Below, in pieces: positions 18,113 to 29,748 of a DNA stretch of 57,518 bases. Each line of letters begins with the position of its first letter. Position 1 is the first letter of the stretch. A program made the translations under genes and the position numbers. The notes beneath the pieces were generated by a model. That model worked only from the letters and a program-made list of their open reading frames with translations, was not told where the DNA came from and did not search any database. This DNA is from Bacteroidota bacterium (GTDB lineage: Bacteria; Bacteroidota; Bacteroidia; UBA7662; CANHCV01). The stretch is taken from positions 1-57,518 of the forward strand of contig CANHCV010000007.1 of assembly GCA_947459245.1 (NCBI GenBank), given 5' to 3'.

Positions 18113-20050
18113 ATGAGAAAGTTGTTCATCGTTTTCGCCGCCATCATCGCAGTTTTAGGAGCTCAAGCTCAACGCAATTGTGGATCCATGGAAGTTTTGG
18201 AGCGTTTAAAAACTGAAGATCCTTCCTACGCAGCCAAAATGGGTGAAATTGAAGAACACACGGCCGAATTCGTTCGCAACCACCAAGGTTCAACCGAAGC
18301 AGTTATTACTATTCCTGTTGTTGTTCACGTACTTTATAACACCGCTGTTCAAAACATCACCGATGCTCAAATCCTTTCTCAAATCGCTGTTTTAAACGAA
18401 GATTTCCGTCTTTTAAACGCTGATAATGTAAACACTCCTTCCGTTTTTGCAGGTTTGAAGGCCGATTGCGAAATCAACTTCGTTTTAGCAAAACGCGATC
18501 CTAACGGAAACGCAACCACCGGAATTATTCGCAAATCAACGACCGTTACTTCTTGGTCTTCCAACGACTACGTGAAATATTCTTCACGCGGTGGAGATGA
18601 TGCATGGCCAGCAGGTTCGTATTTGAACATTTGGGTTTGTAACCTTGGCGGTGGTCTATTGGGTTACGCTCAGTTCCCAGGTGGTTCTGCTATTACCGAC
18701 GGTGTAGTGGTTGGTTACCAATATTTCGGACGCACAGGTACGCTTTCTGCTCCTTTCAATAAAGGAAGAACTGCTACCCACGAAGTTGGTCACTGGTTGA
18801 ACCTTCGCCACATTTGGGGAGATGCAAACTGCGGTAACGACCTTGTAGACGATACCCCAACCCAACAAACTTCCAACTACGGTTGCCCAACTCACCCAAA
18901 AGTGACTTGTCAAAATGTGAACGGTGACTTATTCATGAACTACATGGATTATTCCGATGATGCGTGCATGTATATGTTCACAGCTAAACAAAAATTGCGC
19001 ATGCAAGCTGTTCTTGCTGCGGGTGGATCTCGTGCCACTTTAGCAACCTCTCTTGGAGGAACAGCACCAACCGGTGGAACAACTTGTTCTGCACCGAATG
19101 GATTAACCTCTTCCAACGTAGCAAACACCACCGCAACCCTCAACTGGAACAGCACTGGAGCTACTTCCTACAACGTTCAATACAAATTAGCTACAGCTAC
19201 AACTTGGACTACTACTTCTACTACTGCAACATCGTTGGCTCTTACAGGACTAACTGCAGGAACCTCCTACCAGTTTCAAGTTCAATCTGTTTGCTCTGGA
19301 GGAACAACAAGTGCTTATTCTGCTACCGTTACCTTCTCTACACTTTCTTCAACCGGTTGCGGTGTAGATGCTTTTGAATCCAACAACACGGCTGCGACTG
19401 CAAAAGCTGTAACTGTTTCTTCAACCGTTGCAGGAACTAGAAATGGACTAATTTGTCCAGCTGGAGATATCGATTGGTTCTCTTTTGCCAATACTACTGC
19501 TGCAAAAAACATCAAAGTTACATTAACCAACCTTCCAGCTGATTACGATATTTATTTGTATCGTTCAAACAACTCAACCAGAGTTTTAGCTTCTTCTGTA
19601 AAAACCGGTACAACTTCTGAATCCATGACATTAAACAACGGTACAGTTGGAACATACTTGGTGAAAATTCAAGGCTACAACAATGCAACCAATGCTTCTG
19701 GTCAATACACCTTAACCATTCAGATTGGTTCTACCACCTTCCGCATGAATCAAGATGGTACACAACAAACCATCTCTGGTTCCGATGAAGAAAGCCTCAA
19801 CAACGTAAACATTTACCCTAACCCTGCTAACAGCATGGTGAATCTTGAGTTCAACGCTACTCAAGCAGGTCAGGCTCAAATTCGTTTCATCGATCAAATG
19901 GGACGAGTAGCTCAGACCTACTACCAAACAACCACTGCTGGTAACAATTTGATGAATTTAGACATCAATGCTGTGCCTGCTGGAGTGTACTTTGTTCAAA
20001 TGATTTCCAACGAACAAACCATCACCAAACGCCTTGTAATTAGTCACTAA
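18113..20050 (+). CDS. T9SS-secreted M43 (pappalysin-type) zinc metalloprotease
   Basis: A 645-residue protein with signal peptide MRKLFIVFAAIIAVLGAQAQ. The zinc site HEVGHWLNLRH spans 223-233 with Glu224 as catalytic base, and a Met-turn follows in FMNYMDY, as in the M43 metzincins. The usual Gly of HExxHxxGxxH is Asn230. After the protease come a fibronectin type III domain (about 325-415), a pre-peptidase C-terminal domain (about 420-545) and a type A T9SS sorting domain (NIYPNPANSMVNLEF, ending RLVISH). It should be a secreted protease; the substrate is unknown. It is a single-gene unit with its own promoter and terminator. Confidence 0.92.
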   Translation: MRKLFIVFAAIIAVLGAQAQRNCGSMEVLERLKTEDPSYAAKMGEIEEHTAEFVRNHQGSTEAVITIPVVVHVLYNTAVQNITDAQILSQIAVLNEDFRLLNADNVNTPSVFAGLKADCEINFVLAKRDPNGNATTGIIRKSTTVTSWSSNDYVKYSSRGGDDAWPAGSYLNIWVCNLGGGLLGYAQFPGGSAITDGVVVGYQYFGRTGTLSAPFNKGRTATHEVGHWLNLRHIWGDANCGNDLVDDTPTQQTSNYGCPTHPKVTCQNVNGDLFMNYMDYSDDACMYMFTAKQKLRMQAVLAAGGSRATLATSLGGTAPTGGTTCSAPNGLTSSNVANTTATLNWNSTGATSYNVQYKLATATTWTTTSTTATSLALTGLTAGTSYQFQVQSVCSGGTTSAYSATVTFSTLSSTGCGVDAFESNNTAATAKAVTVSSTVAGTRNGLICPAGDIDWFSFANTTAAKNIKVTLTNLPADYDIYLYRSNNSTRVLASSVKTGTTSESMTLNNGTVGTYLVKIQGYNNATNASGQYTLTIQIGSTTFRMNQDGTQQTISGSDEESLNNVNIYPNPANSMVNLEFNATQAGQAQIRFIDQMGRVAQTYYQTTTAGNNLMNLDINAVPAGVYFVQMISNEQTITKRLVISH

Positions 20051-20073
20051 GTTCGCAGCTTAGGTTATTTTAC

Positions 20074-20104
20074 AGCCGGTTCTGTCGCAGGAACCGGCTT
20101 TTTT
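20074..20104 (+). terminator. Terminator of the M43 protease gene
   Basis: A nine-base-pair stem AGCCGGTTC/GAACCGGCT (20074-20082 with 20091-20099) is followed by a T-run. It lies 24 nt after the stop codon. Confidence 0.9.
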
Positions 20105-20105
20105 A

Positions 20106-20147
20106 TTGTCAATTTGTCAGCAAATCGTAAATGGCAAAATCCTTGCA
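20106..20147 (+). promoter_or_regulatory. Sigma-54-like promoter with TTGTCA direct repeat before htpG
   Basis: TGGCAAAATCCTTGCA at 20132-20147 matches the sigma-54 -24/-12 consensus (TGGCAC-N5-TTGCA) in every strongly conserved base, with GG and GC separated by exactly ten bases. Two TTGTCA copies at 20106-20111 and 20114-20119 lie just upstream at an 8-bp spacing and may bind a regulator. No TAnnTTTG box is visible before htpG. The predicted start site is about 12 nt before the ATG. Confidence 0.5.
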
Positions 20148-20169
20148 AAAGATTTAAAAAATCAATCGT

Positions 20170-22022
<1,853 letters not shown>

Positions 22023-22026
<4 letters not shown>

Positions 22027-23006
22027 TCCTTCCGATACCACATCATCAACCGATCCATTTGTTGGTGAATGTTGTGATGGGTTTCAACAAAAGTCCTGGC
22101 CTCCTCGGCTAGGGCTTTTTTCTTTTCGTTCGGCCAGGACAAGTAATCCTCTAATTTTTCAGTCAAATTCGTTGTATTCGCTGAGATGACCGGCACCTCA
22201 CCAATGCCGGTGGGCAAATAATCCGACTGGATGTGAACAACTACTGGAATGCCCATGGCCATCATTTCAACGGCAACCTTTCCGTACCAACCGATGATCA
22301 ATTGATCGAATCCGAGGTTTCCACGGTTCATGGCCTGCATGGGTGTTGCATTTCCTTCAATCATCTCCAAAGGAATATGGAGTTGTTGAGCGGCCCTTTC
22401 AAAGTAGGGTGTTCCCTTTAAATTCCTTCGAGTTGGAGCATGAATGGCCAATGGAGTAGAAAAATCTCGATGAACGAACGGCCACTCGGAAACATCAATC
22501 ACCTGAGGCATCCACGTTGCACGTGGCGAAACACCCAATAAATCGGGCGTGGAAACCAATATAACATCGGCGTATTTCTCCCAAGTATGAGCCCATTTCA
22601 ATCGCTTTGGAGAAAGATGCTCCGGTTCTATGTCGAACTTTTTTTCGCCCGATAAATGCTGATAATGTTGCGGATTGACCAATTCAGATCCCCGAAAATG
22701 AACCACCACTTTCTTGCCGAGTAATTTCAATAACCACAAATCCAAGTGGTGGAACCTCCAAACCGAGACCAACGATACACCGTAAAAAAAATGGAAAGCA
22801 TCGAAGTGGAAAATGGCATAAAGGGCAAACCAAAGCCGTCGAAAATCCAAGAAAATGCCTTTCTGTTGGAAATTGTATTCATTGGAAAAAAAACGTTCAT
22901 CCTTTCCTATGTTCACGGAAATGGCCTCGTGTCCGCGGTTCCTGGCTTCCTGAGCGTACAAGGCCATTTGATTGCCCACCTCGTGTCCGAAATACAAAAT
23001 CTTCAT
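22023..23006 (-). CDS. Glycosyltransferase, GT-B fold
   Basis: A 327-residue protein resembling GT4-like glycosyltransferases. The N-terminus (MKILYFGHEVGNQMALYAQEA) looks like the acceptor-side Rossmann domain; KKVVVHFRGSEL and the GKVAVEMMAMGIPVV stretch near 265-280 resemble the donor-binding site with its conserved Glu. The natural substrate is unknown; a surface polysaccharide or lipid sugar is likely. Its ATG overlaps the upstream stop (ATGA), coupling it to the unknown exported protein at 23003-24907. Confidence 0.78.
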
Positions 23007-24907
23007 TTCTTCCTTGCAGGTAAAGTCAATAGCTCGAATCTTTCATTTTGCGAAAGAGAACCTCCAAAGAAAAGTACTTCCTTCTTCCCATTCATGGAAA
23101 AGGGTCGTGGTTGTTCCCAATTATCCTTCAAAACAACGTTCTTCTTTTTCTTCCAATCTACAAGTTGAACTTCTCCCTTTTTCTTTTTTTCATTCCAACC
23201 TGAAATCAACAGCTGATCGGGTTGAACGAAGGCAAGGACCGATTTATTGGGTGCATTTTTGTCCTTTTGAACAGTACCAACGAAGCATTTACCCAAATCT
23301 TTTCCATCCCTTAAATTGCCAATCAAAATGGAATCTTTGAACCAAGCTCCAATCAAACCCGATTCCGGATGAATCGCGTAAGAAAAATTTCCCGATAAAC
23401 TTCGAATTCCCCTTGGTAAGTCAACGGTTTCAACCCCATTGCTTGTGAGTTCAAAGGCTTTGAGCTGTTCTTCCGCTTTTGTTCGACAAAAAAGAAGGAT
23501 TTTTTTTCCGTTGATTACCAGTCCTTCCCCTTTTACCATTGTAAAAACTGAATCTAATTTCACTTCCCAAGGTTGATCCAGAACTTTGGTTTGGGAATGG
23601 TACCGCCATACCTCGAACCCGGTTCGATCTCGGTCATTTTTTCCCAAGAAATACACAAAAGGGGTTGATTCTGCAATGGAAATGAAATATTTGGGGAAGG
23701 CGTTTTTTGAAACAAGTAAATTCAAAGAATCACCGTCGAACAGGGCTATTTTTGATGGGTAACCGGCAATGATGAGCTGTTCGGTTCCGCCAAGGGCGTA
23801 GGTAGAAATGGCATCATTTCGGAAAGAAAACTTGGCAGATTCCGTAGTGGAATCCAGGAAATAGACATCTTGATATTTTCCGCTGGTTCCTACCCATCCC
23901 CACTTGGGGTGATGAACTACCCATTCCATTTTTTGAAGATCCACTGGAAGGTTAAAGGCAAATTCTCCAGGTTTCCCATTGACCAAGTAGGAACAAACGC
24001 CTTTCGCTCCGTTCAATGCGACTTTTTTCAGGTTGGCTGATTTCGAAATGGTTGGAGTACCTTGTTGTTCAAAATCTTCCGGAAAACGAACGGAAGCAGC
24101 GGTTAATTGATTTCCACGCTCATCAAAAAATCTCCATTCTACTTTTTTCTGTGTGTTTTTCACCCGAACGGCAATGGTTTCGCTCCCATTTTTGGATCGG
24201 AGAATGGGTGATGGAGTGAGTTCTTTACCTAGAAAAACCGTGTATTTCTGGCTGCCGTCTCGGTTTTGGTAATACACGTAATACCCTCCATTTTTATCGT
24301 CCCGGTAATTCATGGCCCAACCTTTGGGTGTAACTACCGAATAAAAACTGGTTCTTCGAACATTCTTTGCTCCATTTAAAAATTCGGCTTGTCCTATATT
24401 TTCAATTTTCCCCGATGGAAGATGAAACCGGAAAAATCGACCCTTGGGGGTTGCTGTGCCATAATACCAACCATCGTTTTCTTTTTTCCAATGGAAACTC
24501 ATGTTATCCAACACCCTATTTTCTCCTTTGGTTAAAAACTCGAGGGTTGCCGAATCTTTTCCGGAAGTAAGCTTCCAAATGAGCATGGGTTGCCGATTCA
24601 ATCCAACAAAAGCATCAGCGGCAGAATCGTATTTCGGTGGGTCCAAAACCCCTTCAATCATATCAAAAATCTGAAGTTTTTTGCTCTCCACCTGGTAGTA
24701 AACCATCGGGTTGTTCTTTCCAACGGTTGAATTTCCACGGCGATATCCGATGAAAATATGGGTCTTTCCCCATTTATCGGTTAAAATGGTTTGGTATTGG
24801 GGAGTAATTCCAAAAGTACGGTTCGGAATGGATTTCCAAGTTTGGCCAAAAGCACAACCCGAAAAACCAACAAAGAAAAAGAAAAGAAGATTACTTAACC
24901 AATTCAT
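23003..24907 (-). CDS. Unknown exported protein, beta-strand rich
   Basis: A 634-residue protein that I cannot assign to a family. The N-terminus MNWLSNLLFFFFVGFSGC is a signal peptide; the Cys could be a non-canonical lipobox or the signal may be cut after AFGQ. The body is rich in short beta-strand patterns with Trp/Gly turns (for example WGWVGTSGKYQDVYFLD), which would suit a beta-propeller. It begins 17 bp inside the DUF4249 gene and ends in an ATGA overlap with the glycosyltransferase, so it belongs to the same operon. An alternative start lies eight codons upstream. Confidence 0.72.
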   Translation of the reverse strand: MNWLSNLLFFFFVGFSGCAFGQTWKSIPNRTFGITPQYQTILTDKWGKTHIFIGYRRGNSTVGKNNPMVYYQVESKKLQIFDMIEGVLDPPKYDSAADAFVGLNRQPMLIWKLTSGKDSATLEFLTKGENRVLDNMSFHWKKENDGWYYGTATPKGRFFRFHLPSGKIENIGQAEFLNGAKNVRRTSFYSVVTPKGWAMNYRDDKNGGYYVYYQNRDGSQKYTVFLGKELTPSPILRSKNGSETIAVRVKNTQKKVEWRFFDERGNQLTAASVRFPEDFEQQGTPTISKSANLKKVALNGAKGVCSYLVNGKPGEFAFNLPVDLQKMEWVVHHPKWGWVGTSGKYQDVYFLDSTTESAKFSFRNDAISTYALGGTEQLIIAGYPSKIALFDGDSLNLLVSKNAFPKYFISIAESTPFVYFLGKNDRDRTGFEVWRYHSQTKVLDQPWEVKLDSVFTMVKGEGLVINGKKILLFCRTKAEEQLKAFELTSNGVETVDLPRGIRSLSGNFSYAIHPESGLIGAWFKDSILIGNLRDGKDLGKCFVGTVQKDKNAPNKSVLAFVQPDQLLISGWNEKKKKGEVQLVDWKKKKNVVLKDNWEQPRPFSMNGKKEVLFFGGSLSQNERFELLTLPARKK

Positions 24908-25820
24908 GCGAACTCGTTGCTTTCGAACCAAACACTCCCAACCCGCCTTGAATGTTAGAGATGATCCTTACCGGTTCGGAAAATGGATTGTTTCCCACCT
25001 CTTGTTGCATTCTCAAACTGCGCTCGTGGGTAAACAAAACTTTGGAATAACGAATCAAAACCAAATTAACCTGACTTGAGGTAATGTGGTAATAGCTCGG
25101 ATAATGAATTTTAAACGACCTGGTTTGTCCATCAAAAAATGCATCTGAGAAAAAAGGCTCATCCAAATAGAAACCCAATGAAGTTTTATCCGGGCCAAAA
25201 GCGCCTTTATCGGTAAATTCATTGATGATCAAATCATTGGTGTAAAAGGGTTGTGGAAATGGAAAGGGGACAAAAGAATCATTAACAATCAATTGGAGCT
25301 GGTAATAATCATTACTTCCTGAAGGATCGGAAATTTGAAACGTGCATTCATTAAAATAATCCTGATTGAGGAAGGCCGTTGAATCTTTTCTCACAATATT
25401 GTCCAAAGAAACAGGTGCTACGCATTGGGCAGATGCCGAAACCGTTTCGGTGTTGGGTGCAGAAACTTCAAGTTGATACACGGTTCCGGCCGCTGGTTTT
25501 TGCCCGGGTAGCGTAAAGAAAAACAGGGTATCGGCCGTAGGGCTCCAGCCCCCGCCAAACGACAATTCCTTTTCAACGACCCAACCGGATAGCGGGGTGC
25601 CATTCGCTTTGAGCGATACCGAAGCATTGGAAATGGACGTTACTGGTGTAACCACCCCAACCGAAGGTCCCGATTTCCCAACCAAAATTTTCCAACTTGA
25701 ATCAGAATTGAAGGGAGCGTTAACCACCAACTTCGGTGCTTCATCGGGAATGTTCAAGTCGATGACTTTGGTGCACGAAAAAGATTGGAATAAGACTAAA
25801 ATAGCAAGAATTCTTTTCAT
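24891..25820 (-). CDS. DUF4249 lipoprotein paired with TonB receptor
   Basis: A 309-residue lipoprotein with signal MKRILAILVLFQSFSC and the family-typical start of the mature protein (CTKVIDLNIPDEAPKLVV). DUF4249 proteins regularly follow a TonB-dependent receptor gene in Bacteroidota and are thought to act as surface-exposed partner lipoproteins, although the exact role is not established. It begins three bases after the receptor gene ends and overlaps the next gene by 17 bp. Confidence 0.88.
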   Translation of the reverse strand: MKRILAILVLFQSFSCTKVIDLNIPDEAPKLVVNAPFNSDSSWKILVGKSGPSVGVVTPVTSISNASVSLKANGTPLSGWVVEKELSFGGGWSPTADTLFFFTLPGQKPAAGTVYQLEVSAPNTETVSASAQCVAPVSLDNIVRKDSTAFLNQDYFNECTFQISDPSGSNDYYQLQLIVNDSFVPFPFPQPFYTNDLIINEFTDKGAFGPDKTSLGFYLDEPFFSDAFFDGQTRSFKIHYPSYYHITSSQVNLVLIRYSKVLFTHERSLRMQQEVGNNPFSEPVRIISNIQGGLGVFGSKATSSHELVK

Positions 25821-25823
25821 GAC

Positions 25824-28163
25824 TTAAAATTTAAATCCGTAAGAGATGGATGGAATGATGGGGAACAAGCTTACTTGATTTACGGTTCGGGATGGATTTC
25901 CCCAACGGTCGAAATTGGAAATGTAAATGAAGTAAGGATTGAGTCGGCTGTAAGCATTGTAAATGCTGATGTTGATGGTTTCATCTCCCCATTTGCGCTT
26001 CTTGGTTTTATTCATGCCCAAGTCCATGCGGTGGTACGGCGGCATTCGGTAACTATTTCGTTGCCCGTAATCGTAAAATCCTGAACCTCCTCCAAAGGAT
26101 CCGGGCAAGTTGAAGGAATTACGAGGGAAAGACATGGCATTTCCCGTTCCATAAACCCAAGTAAAAGAAACGGTTAAATTCTCCCGCAACTCGTAGCTCG
26201 CTACCACAGAAACATCGTGCCTGCGGTCGTAACGGTACGGATACTTCAAACCGTCGTTTAAATTCTCAAACTGCCTCCAAGTCCAACTCAAGGTGTAACC
26301 CACCCAACCGGAAAGTTTTCCCGTTTTCTTCTGCAAGAAAAGTTCCGAACCGTAGCTCCAACCTTTTCCTCCTGTTTCAACTTTGTTTTGCCAATCGGAA
26401 CTACCTAAAAAACTCTCTCCTTCTTTGTATTCGATGAGGTTCGTCATGGTTTTGTAGTACCCTTCCAAACTCAATTCGTATTCGTTGTTTTTCAACCCTT
26501 TAGCAAACCCCGTTGCCCATTGATTCGAAACCATGGGAGCAACTTTATCGGTAGCTGGCAACCACAAATCGGTAGGCAAAGAAATTCCAGAATTGCTCAA
26601 CAAGTGAATGTACTGCTGCATTTTCGCATACGAAGCCTTCCAGGCAATGCTTCCGGGTAATAAATAGCGCATGGAAACCCTCGGCTGTAAGCTGTGGTAC
26701 CATTTTTCATTCACAAAAAACGTAGAGAAATGAAGGCCGTAGGCCACATTGAATTTTGAATTCACCTTCCATTCGTCTTCCGCATAAGCAAACGATTCAA
26801 TACCATTGATGGGAGCGGAAGGCGAAAGGGTCGTATCGAATTGATTGACCCCGTTATTATACTTTTGCGTAATGGCATCAGGAGTAAAGCGGTGGTGAAT
26901 GGAATTCACTCCAAACTTCACGCTGTGATCGGGATGCGGTGCATAATCAAAATCCATTTTTACCGCAAAATCCCGAATTCCCGAGAAGTAACGCAAATCG
27001 AACTCCTCGGTTAACACCTGTTGACCATTGAACCTTTTGGAATAACTGTTTGCCGACACTTCATAGCGATATCGGCTGTAGGTGGCGGTAACATTGGAAA
27101 ACAATTTGGGGGAGTATTGGTGGTTCCACCGAACGGCCGACATGGAATTTCCCCATGCCAAACCAAATTTAAATCGCTCTTCGTATTGAAAACTTTGCGT
27201 TTTGGAAGATGCGTAGAATTTATCGTCTCCGTTGTAAGTACTCAAATAAATGCGATCCTTGGGCGAAATTTCCCAATTCACCTTCGCATTTAAATCGTAA
27301 AAATAATACCCCCCCGTTCCTTGTCCTTGAGTAGCGATGGCAATGATGGGTGCAGCCAAAATATCGATGTAAGTCCTTCGGGCTGAGACAATGTACGAGG
27401 CCTTGTTTTTCAAAATGGGACCTTCGAGGGTAAGTTTAGAAGAAACCAAACCGATGCTTCCTTCTCCATGAAATTCTTTGTTGTTTCCTTCCTTCATTTG
27501 AATGTCCAACACCGAACTCAAACGGCCACCGTATCGAGCCGGATACCCTCCTTTGGTGAGTTGAACACTTTTCAAAGCATCAGCATTGAACACGCTAAAG
27601 AAACCAAACAAGTGGCTCACGTTGTACAAAGGAACCCCATCCAAAAGAATGAGATTTTGATCGGGGCCGCCACCGCGAACGTACATTCCGGTGGAGCCTT
27701 CTCCCCCGCTGTGAACGCCTGGGGTAAGTTGCAGTACTTTGATCACATCCACCTCGCCCATGAATGCGGGAATCTTTTTGATTTGAGCAACAGGAATATC
27801 GATAGTACTCATTTGCGTTCGTTGCTCAATGGCGGCATCGGCGGTAATATCTACCCCGGAAAGGGTTTCTCCTACTCCCAATTCTACATTCCAAACTTCG
27901 GTTTTCCCGGCTGTAAAACTTCGAATTTCCGACTTAAACCCAATGCAAGAAACCTTGAGCACCGCCTTTCCAGCGGGAAGGGTTAACGAGAAGAATCCGA
28001 AATTGTTGGTGTAAATCCCTTTTTTGCTCACCGTATCAAAGACCGATACGAACGGCAATCGCTCCCCCGATTTTTGGTCGGTAACGTAACCCGAAAGTGT
28101 CATTTTTTGTTGGGAAAACAGAGCAATTGGGAGAAGGCAAAAAAGAACAAAAAGTTTATTCAT
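25824..28163 (-). CDS. TonB-dependent receptor with carboxypeptidase-like N-domain
   Basis: A 779-residue outer-membrane receptor. A signal peptide (MNKLFVLFCLLPIALFSQ) is followed by a carboxypeptidase regulatory-like domain (GYVTDQKSGERLPFVSVFD to about 115), a plug domain (VDVIKVLQLTPGVHSGGEG, MYVRGGGPDQNLILLDGVP) and a beta-barrel ending in SYGFKF, with the C-terminal aromatic residue expected of outer-membrane proteins. It uses proton-motive energy from TonB for uptake of an unknown ligand. The start at 28163 is chosen because it begins the signal; the open frame reaches 62 codons further into aroQ. It overlaps the aroQ 3' end by 8 bp. Confidence 0.93.
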   Translation of the reverse strand: MNKLFVLFCLLPIALFSQQKMTLSGYVTDQKSGERLPFVSVFDTVSKKGIYTNNFGFFSLTLPAGKAVLKVSCIGFKSEIRSFTAGKTEVWNVELGVGETLSGVDITADAAIEQRTQMSTIDIPVAQIKKIPAFMGEVDVIKVLQLTPGVHSGGEGSTGMYVRGGGPDQNLILLDGVPLYNVSHLFGFFSVFNADALKSVQLTKGGYPARYGGRLSSVLDIQMKEGNNKEFHGEGSIGLVSSKLTLEGPILKNKASYIVSARRTYIDILAAPIIAIATQGQGTGGYYFYDLNAKVNWEISPKDRIYLSTYNGDDKFYASSKTQSFQYEERFKFGLAWGNSMSAVRWNHQYSPKLFSNVTATYSRYRYEVSANSYSKRFNGQQVLTEEFDLRYFSGIRDFAVKMDFDYAPHPDHSVKFGVNSIHHRFTPDAITQKYNNGVNQFDTTLSPSAPINGIESFAYAEDEWKVNSKFNVAYGLHFSTFFVNEKWYHSLQPRVSMRYLLPGSIAWKASYAKMQQYIHLLSNSGISLPTDLWLPATDKVAPMVSNQWATGFAKGLKNNEYELSLEGYYKTMTNLIEYKEGESFLGSSDWQNKVETGGKGWSYGSELFLQKKTGKLSGWVGYTLSWTWRQFENLNDGLKYPYRYDRRHDVSVVASYELRENLTVSFTWVYGTGNAMSFPRNSFNLPGSFGGGSGFYDYGQRNSYRMPPYHRMDLGMNKTKKRKWGDETINISIYNAYSRLNPYFIYISNFDRWGNPSRTVNQVSLFPIIPSISYGFKF

Positions 28164-28584
28164 GCAATTTTTTTTCAAGGGTTTGAATGCCGAAATGGTA
28201 TCCTGAAAATCCCAAACCAGAGATACAACCGATGCAGGAAGATGCAGTGATGAGGGAATGTCGGAATGATTCCCGCTGAAAAACGTTGGAAAGGTGAACT
28301 TCGATGGCCGGCCCTTGTACAATTCGAAGGGCATCTGCCAAAGCAACACTGCTGTGGGCCAGCCCTCCCGGGTTGATCACCCAACCTTGGACGTTGGAGC
28401 GATTCTCGTGGAGGAAATCGATCAATTCCCCTTCGTGGTTGCTTTGAAAAAACGTAAACGTGTGAATGGGAAAGGCGAGTTTGATTTCATTCTCTAAATC
28501 GAGAAGGGTTTTCGACCCGTAAATCTCGGGTTCGCGAATGCCCAACCACTGAAGGTTAGGGCCATGGAGAATTCCAAAATGCAT
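28156..28584 (-). CDS. aroQ: Type II 3-dehydroquinate dehydratase
   Basis: A 142-residue enzyme of the shikimate pathway that converts 3-dehydroquinate to 3-dehydroshikimate. Conserved elements are HGPNLQWLG at 7-15, the active-site Tyr in EIYG at 22, INPGGLAHSSVALADAL with the catalytic His77, and EVHLSNVFQRESFRHS with substrate-binding residues. Length is typical for a dodecameric type II enzyme. The start is fixed by this N-terminus and by a TATCTTTG box four bases upstream; the frame extending to 29190 is antisense to queA and not coding. Confidence 0.93.
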   Translation of the reverse strand: MHFGILHGPNLQWLGIREPEIYGSKTLLDLENEIKLAFPIHTFTFFQSNHEGELIDFLHENRSNVQGWVINPGGLAHSSVALADALRIVQGPAIEVHLSNVFQRESFRHSLITASSCIGCISGLGFSGYHFGIQTLEKKLHE

Positions 28585-28588
28585 GGTA

Positions 28589-28596
28589 CAAAGATA
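28589..28596 (-). promoter_or_regulatory. -7 box of the aroQ operon
   Basis: The minus strand reads TATCTTTG, four bases before the aroQ ATG. No good -33 TTG is seen at 19-21 bp. It could drive aroQ, the TonB receptor and the three genes behind it. Confidence 0.5.
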
Positions 28597-28699
28597 GGAT
28601 GAAACGGCGGGCGATTGTTTGCAAAAAAGGAACGGAGGACGGGAAAAAATTCGTATCTTGCGCCCGATTTTTTTGGTATCATTTACCCTCCATTCATTT

Positions 28700-29746
28700 A
28701 TGAAACTTGTTGAATACAAATTTGATTTACCCGAACATTTGATCGCTTCTGAACCGGTTTCCCGTGGGGAAGGCCGAATGATGGTGATTGATCGGAAGAC
28801 AAAAACCATCTCCCATAAAAAAGTGAAAGACATCTTGGAGTATTTCGACGAGGGCGATGCATTTGTTTTTAACAACACCAAAGTTTTTCCGGCCCGAATG
28901 TACGGAAACAAGGAAAAAACCGGTGCCATGATTGAAGTTTTCTTGCTTCGGGAATTGAACAAAAAAATGCGTCTTTGGGACGTTTTGGTTGATCCTGCTC
29001 GTAAGATTCGCGTTGGAAACAAACTGTATTTTGGAGAAGAAAACGAATTGGTTGCCGAGGTTATTGATAATACCACCAGCCGCGGCCGAACCATTCGCTT
29101 CATTTTTGAAGGTACCGACGAAGAACTTCGCGATGTATTGTACACCATGGGCGAAACCCCGGTTCCTCCCGTTATTGGTCGTGGAACCAACGAAAACGAC
29201 GAAGAGGATTATCAAACCGTTTTTGCCAAGCACGTTGGAGCGGTTGCAGCTCCTTCTGCTGGTCTGCATTTCGACAAACCGCTCTTAAAACGATTGGAGT
29301 TGAAAGGCATCGAAGTGGGAGAAATTACCCTTCATGCTGGCTTGGGAGGATTGCGTATGGTGGAAGTTGAAGACCTCACCAAACACAAACCCGAATCGGA
29401 GAGCTACGAAATCAATCCTGCCACTTGCGATTTGGTGAACCACGCTTTGGAAGGCAAAAAACGCATTTTGGCCGTTGGTGGAACCGTTTTGCGCACGCTT
29501 GAATCGTCGGTTTCGGCGAACAACCGTTTAAAACCCGCCCAAGGCTGGACCGATAAATACATCATTCCACCGTACAATTTCCAAATTGCCAACGCTTTCT
29601 TCACCGGATTCCATTTGCCTCAAACCACCTTATTGATGATGGCCACTGCATTTGGAAGTTACGATTTGGTGATGGAAGCTTACAAATTAGCCATTAAAGA
29701 GGAATACCGTTTCTCCGTTTACGGCGATTCCATGTTAATTCTATAA
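28700..29746 (+). CDS. queA: tRNA preQ1(34) S-adenosylmethionine ribosyltransferase-isomerase
   Basis: A 348-residue enzyme that transfers and isomerises the ribosyl group of S-adenosylmethionine to preQ1 in tRNA, forming epoxyqueuosine. The text follows the family closely: [52 protein letters not shown] and TLHAGLGG. The start at 28700 ([16 protein letters not shown]) is the conserved one; the open frame begins 27 codons earlier. It heads a long plus-strand run and is followed by gcvT after two bases. Confidence 0.95.
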   Translation: MKLVEYKFDLPEHLIASEPVSRGEGRMMVIDRKTKTISHKKVKDILEYFDEGDAFVFNNTKVFPARMYGNKEKTGAMIEVFLLRELNKKMRLWDVLVDPARKIRVGNKLYFGEENELVAEVIDNTTSRGRTIRFIFEGTDEELRDVLYTMGETPVPPVIGRGTNENDEEDYQTVFAKHVGAVAAPSAGLHFDKPLLKRLELKGIEVGEITLHAGLGGLRMVEVEDLTKHKPESESYEINPATCDLVNHALEGKKRILAVGGTVLRTLESSVSANNRLKPAQGWTDKYIIPPYNFQIANAFFTGFHLPQTTLLMMATAFGSYDLVMEAYKLAIKEEYRFSVYGDSMLIL

Positions 29747-29748
29747 CC

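Noticed and set aside
28585-29190. N-terminal extension of the aroQ frame to 344 codons
   Set aside because: The extra part is antisense to queA and has no homology text; AroQ starts at the conserved MHFGILHGPN.
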